Made by a program: the position numbers and the translations under genes. From positions 372,001 to 436,000 of the forward strand of contig NZ_JAGETY010000001.1 in the NCBI RefSeq assembly GCF_017571525.1: a DNA stretch of 64,000 nt. Reading direction: 5' to 3'. The notes below the pieces were generated by a model. It was not told the DNA's origin, did not search any database, and saw nothing but the letters and a program-made list of their open reading frames with translations. Positions 56,642-64,000 of this stretch are shown here, piece by piece (within the stretch, counting starts at the first letter, position 1; each line of letters starts with the position of its first letter). This DNA is from Hymenobacter sp. BT559. Lineage in GTDB: Bacteria; Bacteroidota; Bacteroidia; Cytophagales; Hymenobacteraceae.

Positions 56642-57136
56642 ATGACCTCCTCCCCCACCCTGCGGCGCGGCCGCGAAGAAGACTTACCCCGGGTGCTAGC
56701 CCTCATCCAGGAGCTGGCCGCCTATGAGCGCGAGCCCGACGCCGTGACCAACACCCTCGAAATGATGCGCCACGACGGCTTTGGGCCCGCGCCGATTTTC
56801 GGTTTTTTTGTGCTTGAAAACGGCGACGACCTTATCGGGCTAGCCCTCTTTTATACCGGCTACTCGACCTGGAAGGGCCGCATGCTTTACCTCGAAGACC
56901 TGGTCGTGACCGAGGCCGCCCGGCGCGGCGGCTACGGCCGCCGGCTCTTCGACGCCGTGGTGGCCGAGGCGCAGCGCACCGGCGCCCAGCGCATGAAGTG
57001 GCAGGTGCTCGACTGGAACGAGCCGGCCATCGCCTTCTACAAAAAGCTGGGCGCCACCGTGGAGGGCGAATGGCTGAACGGCAACCTCAGCGCCGACGAC
57101 CTGCAGGCCTACCACTTTGCGGAGAGCAGCGAGTAG
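56642..57136 (+). CDS. GNAT-family N-acetyltransferase
   Basis: The 164-residue protein has the GNAT fold: an N-terminal LRRGREEDLPRVLALIQEL, the beta-4 segment LYLEDLVVTEAARRGGYGRRL with the acetyl-CoA loop (RRGGYG), and the late WNEPAIAFYKKLGAT typical of the diamine/spermidine-acetyltransferase-like branch. It transfers acetyl from acetyl-CoA to an amine in the cytoplasm; thialysine or polyamines are possible substrates by similarity. Its stop codon is part of a large palindrome. Confidence 0.88.
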   Translation: MTSSPTLRRGREEDLPRVLALIQELAAYEREPDAVTNTLEMMRHDGFGPAPIFGFFVLENGDDLIGLALFYTGYSTWKGRMLYLEDLVVTEAARRGGYGRRLFDAVVAEAQRTGAQRMKWQVLDWNEPAIAFYKKLGATVEGEWLNGNLSADDLQAYHFAESSE

Positions 57137-57193
57137 TAGACAAAACTGCCTGTCGTGGCGAGCCGGCTCGCCACGACAGGCAGTTTTGTCTAC
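57136..57193. repeat. 58-bp perfect palindrome (bidirectional terminator)
   Basis: The 29-bp halves (57136-57164 and 57165-57193) are exact reverse complements with no loop. AAAACTG and CAGTTTT near the outer ends give A- and T-rich edges. It lies between the convergent GNAT and metzincin genes and shares the last base of the GNAT stop codon. Confidence 0.9.
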
Positions 57194-57208
57194 GCATTAG
57201 CCTACGCC

Positions 57209-59308
57209 TTACAGCCTGACCAATTTGATACTATTGCTGCCCTGGTCGCTGGTGAGGCGCAGAATGTAGAAGCCCGGCCGCAGGTCGCTTACGTCGAGGG
57301 TAAGCACGTTGAGGCCCGCTGGCACGGCAATGCGCTGGCCCCGGTGGTAGCGGCCCAGCTCGTCGTAGAAGCGCAGCACGAGGTCGCCGGCGGCCGCAGC
57401 CGGGTAAGCTAGCTGCAGCTGATTGCCGGTGATGGGGTTTGGGAAGGCTTGCGCGCCGGCTACGGCATCGGACAGCAGTGGCAGCGGGGCGGCATAGTCG
57501 ATGCTGCCATCGGGGCGGCGCAGGCCCAGCCGATAGTAGTGCAGGCCGGTGACCGGGCGCGGGTCGGCCAGGGTATATTGGCCGCTGGCTAGCCCGGCGC
57601 TGGCACTAGCTACGGCCTGCCAGCCCCCGCTGGTGGCCGTAGTGTCGAGGCCCGCGCTACGTTCCAGCACAAAACCAGTAAGAAAGCACTCGGCACGGGT
57701 GCTAAAGCTAACGGTTGGCACGCCCGCTACCAGGCTGCTCGTCAGCGCCGTGAGCGGCGCCGGCAGCATGGGCGCCCCGCCGCACCCACGGTTGCGGAAG
57801 CTGCGGGTGCGCAGCACCAGGCGCCCGCCCGCAATATCCGACGTGGGGCTAAGGGTGCGCAGGTTGGCGCTGGCCACCACGCCGTAGTGCATAATGGCGC
57901 CCGGCCGGATGAGGTGCGTGAGCTGCTGGGCGTGCCCCAGCTCGTGCACGGCTACCGACTCAAAATCGTATTGCCCCGGCCCCGCTAGCCCCGGCCCAAA
58001 CTGAAAAGGCAGGCTGGTAGTGAATTGCTGGTCGATTTCATTGACGTAGAACACCACCTGGCCCTGGGCATTATAACAGCCTTGGTAATAAGACGTAGTG
58101 CGCCCCAGCACCCGCGCTGGCAGCGTGCCATCGTCGAAGGCCACCACGTTGTTATTGTCCGAGGCAATGGCGTTGCTCGTGACGCTGGCGCCCAGCTCCC
58201 AGTTGACGCCCGTGGCGCAGCGCCACTGCGTGAGGCCGCGCTGCCAGGCCGCGCCCGCCGCTGCATTGGTGCTAAAATTGGGGCTGAAGTGAAAGGTCAG
58301 GCCGCCCGTGGCATTGGTAGCAATGTGGTTGGGGCGGTCGGTAAACGTGCCAGCCGTATTATCGACATTACTGAGCGCGTAGACGATAGTGAGCGTAGCG
58401 GCCGAGGTAGTTGAGGTACCGTCGTTGGTCGTTACGCCGACGACGCCCGTGCCGGCGGGGTGGCCGTTGCTGGCCAGCGAGGGCACCAGCACCTGAATCT
58501 GGGTATCGGTCCAGCTCAGGTAGTCGCGGTCGAGGGCGCGGGTCGTGGAGGTACCTCCGTCATCCGCATTGCGAAAATCGACGCCGCCACTGCCCCGGCT
58601 AGCCCCAAAGCCGCTACCCCGAATGGTGAGCACCGCCCCCGTGCCCGCCGTGGTTTGGGTGGGGCTAAAAGCCGTGATGGCCGGCGCCAGAACCCGCTGA
58701 GTAGCGTTTGCGGCCGCCGTGAGGCTGGCGACGTGCCGGGCCGCCGCTGCCAGCCGCAGGTTGGCGCGCAGCACCTGCGGCGGCTGGCCGCTGAGCTGCG
58801 CCGTTTGCTGGCTAGCCTCGGCCCAGCTGCCATAGGGCCGCGCGGGCTCGGCGGCCGTGCCCTGGGCCAGGTTGTAGGTGATGAGGCCCTGGCTGGAGGC
58901 ATACGCCGCGTAGCCCGGCGCCACCCCGGCCCAGGGGGCAGGTACCAAAAAGAAAATACCCTGCTGGCCCACCGGCTGCGGGCGCAGGGTATTGGTGAGG
59001 TCTTGCCGGGCCAGGCCTACCTGGCCGCCTTCTACCAACAGCGGCAGCGCAGCGGTGTCGGGCAGGGCGCCTTTCAATACCCGAAATACGCGCAGACGCT
59101 GCCGCGTAAAAATGCGAGCATGGTGGGCATCCCACTCGCCGCGGGCATCGAGTACTTCGGCTTCTACAATAAGGCTGGCGGCTTTCACGCGCTCAGACGC
59201 GCTTAGGGGCAGTAGCAAGCAGGGCAGTTGCTGGGCCGCCACTCGCCCGCTTATACCTGCCAGCAGCAACCCTAGCAGCCAGCCCCGCCATTGAATAGAA
59301 AAGTGCAT
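57209..59308 (-). CDS. T9SS-secreted metzincin-type metalloprotease with IPT/TIG domain
   Basis: From the ATG at 59308 the protein has 699 residues. It has a signal peptide, an N-terminal region of unknown fold, an IPT/TIG domain (about 210-300: ITAFSPTQTTAGTGAVLTI), then a matrixin-like protease domain with VAVHELGHAQQLTH (HExxHxxxxxH; a Met follows in IMHYG as in a Met-turn). The last 80 residues are a T9SS type A sorting domain (FPNPITGNQL and GFYILRLTSDQG). It should be exported through the outer membrane and cut proteins or surface material outside. A long alternative start adds six residues before the signal. Confidence 0.88.
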   Translation of the reverse strand: MHFSIQWRGWLLGLLLAGISGRVAAQQLPCLLLPLSASERVKAASLIVEAEVLDARGEWDAHHARIFTRQRLRVFRVLKGALPDTAALPLLVEGGQVGLARQDLTNTLRPQPVGQQGIFFLVPAPWAGVAPGYAAYASSQGLITYNLAQGTAAEPARPYGSWAEASQQTAQLSGQPPQVLRANLRLAAAARHVASLTAAANATQRVLAPAITAFSPTQTTAGTGAVLTIRGSGFGASRGSGGVDFRNADDGGTSTTRALDRDYLSWTDTQIQVLVPSLASNGHPAGTGVVGVTTNDGTSTTSAATLTIVYALSNVDNTAGTFTDRPNHIATNATGGLTFHFSPNFSTNAAAGAAWQRGLTQWRCATGVNWELGASVTSNAIASDNNNVVAFDDGTLPARVLGRTTSYYQGCYNAQGQVVFYVNEIDQQFTTSLPFQFGPGLAGPGQYDFESVAVHELGHAQQLTHLIRPGAIMHYGVVASANLRTLSPTSDIAGGRLVLRTRSFRNRGCGGAPMLPAPLTALTSSLVAGVPTVSFSTRAECFLTGFVLERSAGLDTTATSGGWQAVASASAGLASGQYTLADPRPVTGLHYYRLGLRRPDGSIDYAAPLPLLSDAVAGAQAFPNPITGNQLQLAYPAAAAGDLVLRFYDELGRYHRGQRIAVPAGLNVLTLDVSDLRPGFYILRLTSDQGSNSIKLVRL

Positions 59309-59470
59309 ACGCGAATGTACCGCCACCTATCGCAACGTATGGCTTCAGCGCCAGCATCTTCGGCACGTTTTGTGAAAACACCGTGAGCCGTTGGCCTCCA
59401 TTTGCGTATTACTACTTTCTCCCCACTCTGGTGGCCCGGCCACCCATCGCCAGGGCCAGCTTTCTTTTTT

Positions 59471-59869
59471 ATGCAACGTCTTCTTATTCTTGCCTGCAGC
59501 CTCCTGATGGCCCGCATGTGCTCGGCCCAAGCACAAGGAACTCCTTCGGCCGCCCACCCCACTACCGCGGCTCACCCCTGCGGCACGTTTAATGGCCGCG
59601 TGATGGCCAGCGACAAGCCCCTGGCCGGCGCCAGCATTTTTGTGAAGGGTACCAGTATTATTCTTATCACCAACGAGGAGGGCTTTTTTACGCTGCCCGC
59701 CTCCGTGGTTAATTTTCCGACCCTAGCCGTAAGCGCGGCCGGCTACGCGCCCCAAGATTTCACGTACACCTCTTGCGTGCCCGCGACCCTCGAAATGGAG
59801 CTGCTACCGGGCACCCGCATCAAGCAGCACGGCAAGCGCAAGGGCTTTATCATGAAAACGGGCTCGTAG
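59471..59869 (+). CDS. Secreted carboxypeptidase-regulatory-like (CarboxypepD_reg) protein
   Basis: From ATG 59471 the product has 132 residues: a signal peptide (MQRLLILACSLLMARMCSAQ), then a single CarboxypepD_reg-like beta-sandwich (FNGRVMASDKPLAGASIFVK, TNEEGFFTLPA, LAVSAAGYAPQDF). In TonB-dependent receptors of Bacteroidota this domain precedes the plug, but here it stands alone with a basic C-terminal end. It may be a small secreted binding module. A short ORF follows 11 nt later on the same strand. Confidence 0.8.
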   Translation: MQRLLILACSLLMARMCSAQAQGTPSAAHPTTAAHPCGTFNGRVMASDKPLAGASIFVKGTSIILITNEEGFFTLPASVVNFPTLAVSAAGYAPQDFTYTSCVPATLEMELLPGTRIKQHGKRKGFIMKTGS

Positions 59870-59880
59870 TGCCCCTAGCC

Positions 59881-60165
59881 ATGCCGCCCGCCAATGCTTT
59901 CGTGATAAGCCGCAGCTTTCGGCTGCCGGGCCTGGGCTTGCTGGTGCTGCCGGTTTCACCCGTGCCGCCGTGGCTGGCCAGTGCCGACCTGCACACCGCG
60001 TGGCCGCTGTGCTTGCAGCGGCCGGGCCAGCCGCCCCTGCCCCTCACGGCCACTGTGGAAGAAATAGCTCCGGCCGATGGACTACCAACCCGCGCCCTCT
60101 TGCTTGAGGCCGACCTTGGCGGCTTGCTGCTACCAGGGGCCTGGCTTCTGCCAGAGCCAAATTGA
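59881..60165 (+). CDS. Small protein with a possible EF-Tu domain-2-like barrel
   Basis: The 94-residue ORF starts at ATG 59881, 11 nt after the preceding stop, so the two may be co-translated. The sequence begins FVISRSFRLPGLGLLVLPVS and continues with alternating hydrophobic strands, similar in pattern to small beta-barrel domains of translation GTPases (the domain after the G domain). There is no nucleotide-binding site. No signal peptide is present. Whether it is expressed and what it does are unknown. Confidence 0.5.
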   Translation: MPPANAFVISRSFRLPGLGLLVLPVSPVPPWLASADLHTAWPLCLQRPGQPPLPLTATVEEIAPADGLPTRALLLEADLGGLLLPGAWLLPEPN

Positions 60166-60374
60166 TGCTAATTAAGCAGTTGCTTTCCTGCTGGCAGTTG
60201 TTCAACGTGTCCCAGTAGCTGTGCTGCGCCCCACTAGCTGCCGGGTAAGGCTCAGCTTGCGGCCGGGCTTGGCGGCTGCAGGCCTCTTACTAAACGCTAC
60301 CATACGTAACATAGCCATAACATTGCCCCGGCAACTGGCCGTAGAAAGCCCCTATTAGCTGTTTTTCTACGCTC

Positions 60375-60908
60375 ATGGCTTCTCCCCTGCATCAGCTGCC
60401 CGCCCGGGCGCCCCACTCGCATACCCGCATTCATGTGGTAGTCGAGACACCCAAAGGCAGCCGCAACAAGGTCGCGTTCGACCCCGAGCTTGGCACCTTC
60501 AAGCTCAAAGGCGTGCTGCCTGAGGGCCATAGCTTTCCCTACGATTTTGGGTTTGTGCCCTCGACCAAAGCCGCAGACGGCGACCCGCTTGACGTGCTGC
60601 TGCTACTCGATGCACCCGCTTTTCCGGGCTGCCTGGTCGAAGCCCGGGTGCTCGGGGCCCTCGAAATAGAGCAGCACGAAACCGACGGCACCGTGCAGCG
60701 CAACGACCGCCTACTGGCCGTGGCGGCTGACTCGCGCGAGCACAAAAGCCTGCACACCCTGGCCGATTTGTCGCCCGATATGCTGCACGAGATTGAGCAT
60801 TTCTTTCACTCCTACAACGAGGCCAAGGGCGGCGAGGTGAAGGTGCTGCGGCGCGTGGGCCCCGAGCGGGCGCACGAGCTGCTCACGCAGGCGCTCAACC
60901 CGGCTTAA
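60375..60908 (+). CDS. ppa: Inorganic pyrophosphatase (family I)
   Basis: The enzyme hydrolyses pyrophosphate and drives biosynthetic reactions forward in the cytoplasm. The 177-residue protein has the family I pattern: VVVETPKGSRNKVAFD, LPEGHSFPYDFGFVPST, the metal-binding DGDPLDVLLLL and a KGGEVKVL segment before the C-terminal helix. It is close to the length of E. coli Ppa (176). The YetF gene follows 12 nt later on the same strand. Confidence 0.94.
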   Translation: MASPLHQLPARAPHSHTRIHVVVETPKGSRNKVAFDPELGTFKLKGVLPEGHSFPYDFGFVPSTKAADGDPLDVLLLLDAPAFPGCLVEARVLGALEIEQHETDGTVQRNDRLLAVAADSREHKSLHTLADLSPDMLHEIEHFFHSYNEAKGGEVKVLRRVGPERAHELLTQALNPA

Positions 60909-60920
60909 CGGACAGCAGCT

Positions 60921-61424
60921 ATGGCAGACCTGTTGGACTTCCTTTTTGGCCCGCATGCCGACTCGCATACCATCACGGCGGTGCAAATGACGACCCGGGC
61001 CATTATCGTCTTCTTCGCGGCGCTGACGTTGCTGCGGCTATCGGGCCCGCGCACATTTGGCGGCAGCACGGCCTTCGATATGGTGGTTAAGATTATGCTA
61101 GGGGCCATTTTGAGCCGGGCGGTGGCGGCAGCGTCGCCCTTTTGGGGCACGCTGCTGGCAGGCCTGGTGTTTGTGCTGCTGCACCGGGGGCTAGCGTGGG
61201 CCTCGTATCACTCCGACTGGGTGGGCAAGCTGGTGAAAGGCCAGGTGTACGTGCTGGCCGAAAAAGGCCAACCCAATGCCGAACAGCTGCATAAGCTCAA
61301 GCTCAGCGAGAAAGACCTGCGCGAGGGCCTGCACGAAAACGGCAACGTAGCCGAGCTAGCCGACACTGAAGCCGTGTATCTGGAGCGCGACGGCAGTATT
61401 TCGGTGGTCAAGAAAAAAGACTAG
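60921..61424 (+). CDS. YetF/DUF421 family membrane protein (short form)
   Basis: The 167-residue protein has two to three N-terminal hydrophobic segments and the DUF421 signature (LTLLRLSGPRTFGGSTAFDM), then the soluble YetF domain with LVKGQVYVLAEKGQPNAEQL and a C-terminal AVYLERDGSISVVKK strand. It lacks the zinc ribbon of the YetF protein at 13.7 kb and fits the standard short form. It lies 12 nt after ppa and is probably co-transcribed. Function is unknown. Confidence 0.85.
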   Translation: MADLLDFLFGPHADSHTITAVQMTTRAIIVFFAALTLLRLSGPRTFGGSTAFDMVVKIMLGAILSRAVAAASPFWGTLLAGLVFVLLHRGLAWASYHSDWVGKLVKGQVYVLAEKGQPNAEQLHKLKLSEKDLREGLHENGNVAELADTEAVYLERDGSISVVKKKD

Positions 61425-61445
61425 CTCCTAGCGCTGCACCCAGCA

Positions 61446-61493
61446 AAAAAGGCCGCTTTCCCGACATAAAAATTCGGGAAAGCGGCCTTCTTC
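61446..61493. terminator. Bidirectional terminator
   Basis: GGCCGCTTTCCCGA pairs with TCGGGAAAGCGGCC around an AT-rich loop, with A-run on the left and T-rich sequence on the right. It serves yetF and the convergent ettA. Confidence 0.88.
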
Positions 61494-61509
61494 AAGTCAG
61501 CAGCTAGTG

Positions 61510-63177
<1,668 letters not shown>

Positions 63178-63470
63178 GAGAATACAGAGAAAGAATGGGC
63201 GGAAGTCTACAAAGCTACCGCGTAAAAGCAGCTTAAGCGGATACTATCGACCCGAAAAAAGACCAATCAGCTAGCCCGGAAAACAATGATTTTACTCCCT
63301 TCCCGTTGGCAAGCCGCCTTTGGCCGGAAACCTAAATGCGCCAATGCCGTCCTGCTAAGCGGGCGCAACCAGTTTTGCGCGTAAACTTGTAATTCATTCC
63401 CCTAACACGTTCGGGGCCGACTGCCGCGCTTGCCGACGTTTTTGCCTCACTCTATCTTTCCCATTCCCCA
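63178..63470. other. Divergent promoter region of ettA and the DUF349 gene
   Basis: This 293-bp gap holds a TAGCTTTG element on the minus strand at 63217-63210, about 33 nt before the ettA start. A TAAACTTG word at 63382-63389 on plus is a possible weak element for the DUF349 gene. I see no ORF or clear RNA structure. Confidence 0.5.
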
Positions 63471-64000
63471 ATGGAACTCACCGACCACCCGCTCACGGAA
63501 GCTCGCCGCTATGGCTACGTGGAAGACGGGGGCGTGTGGCTGCGCCCAGTTTTGGGCCAGCCAGCCCGCCGCATCGGCCAGGTAAAAGACACCGACGACG
63601 ATGCGCTGCGCTACTTCGCCCAGCGCTACGAAGCCTTCCGAACTAAAATCGACGAGCTATTACAGCGCCTGCAAGCCGCTGATAATCAAGGGTCTTTCCT
63701 AATGAAGCTGCTACACCTGCAGGAGCAGACTAAGCGGCACGATGGCCTCGGCGACTACGAGAGCCTGCATCGCCGCCTCAAGGAGGCCGAAGAGCAGCTT
63801 AATGTATCGGTGGCCCGCAACCGCGAAAAGAACCTGGCCACCAAAATCAGCCTCATTGCCCAGGCCGAAGCCCTGCGCGATACCGTGGAGTGGATTTCGG
63901 CCAGCGAAACCGTGAAGGACCTGCGTCAGGCCTGGCTCAAAACCGGCCCCGTCGACAAAGCCCTCACCGAAGAGCTGGAAACCCGCTTTCACGGCGCGGT
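63471..64000 (+). CDS. DUF349-domain protein, N-terminal part only
   Basis: This gene starts at the ATG at 63471 and runs off the right edge; I translated it by hand with no stop to position 64000 (176 residues). It begins MELTDHPLTEARRYGYVEDG, then RPVLGQPARRIGQVKDTDDD, a long coiled-coil-forming helix (TKIDELLQRLQ... KRHDGLGDYESLHRRLKEAEEQL) and one DUF349-like helical repeat near the edge (LRQAWLKTGPVDKALTEELE). DUF349 proteins are long, helical and of unknown function; more repeats are expected beyond the edge. Confidence 0.78.
   Translation, partial: MELTDHPLTEARRYGYVEDGGVWLRPVLGQPARRIGQVKDTDDDALRYFAQRYEAFRTKIDELLQRLQAADNQGSFLMKLLHLQEQTKRHDGLGDYESLHRRLKEAEEQLNVSVARNREKNLATKISLIAQAEALRDTVEWISASETVKDLRQAWLKTGPVDKALTEELETRFHGA

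Overview
The window is a stretch of GC-rich (about 60 percent, judged by eye) bacterial chromosome, most likely from Hymenobacter or a close relative in the Cytophagales (Bacteroidota). The main reasons are: promoters of the Bacteroidota type (TAnnTTTG at about -7) directly in front of many genes; two proteins with C-terminal sorting domains of the type IX secretion system (T9SS); DUF1800/DUF1501, ECF sigma and RlpA-SPOR proteins typical of the phylum; and a strong excess of the word GCTAGC, which I associate with Hymenobacter-like genomes (inference). No rRNA, tRNA, CRISPR array, transposase or phage gene was seen.

Layout. 0-3 kb: start of a lutB gene (cut by the edge), a secreted M28 peptidase and ispF. 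3-10 kb: a four-gene RND efflux operon (TetR, TolC, HlyD-like lipoprotein, RND pump). 10-16.8 kb: an unusual acyl-carrier-like protein, a YkvA protein, an NlpC/P60 hydrolase, a small HExxH protein, an SDR, a YetF protein with a zinc ribbon, and a PlsC-like acyltransferase. 16.8-22.3 kb: a two-gene signalling unit (cNMP-domain histidine kinase plus a receiver fused to a thioredoxin-reductase-like enzyme), divergent from a McrB-McrC type IV restriction pair. 22.4-29.6 kb: a small lipoprotein, an ECF sigma factor with a membrane-anchored trypsin-like protease that has an anti-sigma-like cytoplasmic part, a glycosyltransferase, and the DUF1800/DUF1501 pair. 29.6-34.3 kb: RlpA, DUF72, DUF1345 and pncB. 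34.2-36.0 kb: an accessory patch with a Xre/RES toxin-antitoxin pair and an AT-rich gene. The pair lies between two 52-bp copies of the 3' end of pncB. 36-48 kb: a purine/pyrimidine cluster, all on the minus strand (pyrF, pyrE, purL, purQ, purC, an NTF2-like gene, purD, purN, a small membrane gene, purF, purM), broken up by several families of intergenic inverted repeats. 48-64 kb: two compact transcription units that look like a small gene and an sRNA, an S1/P1 nuclease, an F420-reductase-like protein, a carbohydrate porin, mgtE, an M13 peptidase, small membrane proteins and lipoproteins, a GNAT enzyme, a T9SS metzincin, pyrophosphatase, a second YetF protein, ettA and the start of a DUF349 gene.

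How parts work together. The pur/pyr cluster supplies most of the IMP pathway (purF, D, N, L, Q, M, C) and the last two steps to UMP. The RES toxin family destroys NAD+, and here the toxin sits beside the NAD-salvage gene pncB. The sigma/protease pair looks like an envelope-stress circuit in which the anti-sigma-like part and the sensor protease are one polypeptide. The kinase/reductase pair couples phosphorylation to a flavoenzyme. The best leads for new biology are the duplicated pncB end around the toxin-antitoxin pair, the sigma/protease fusion, the acyl-carrier-like protein with Thr in place of the phosphopantetheine Ser, the two compact transcription units near 48 kb, and a hairpin at the mgtE start codon.
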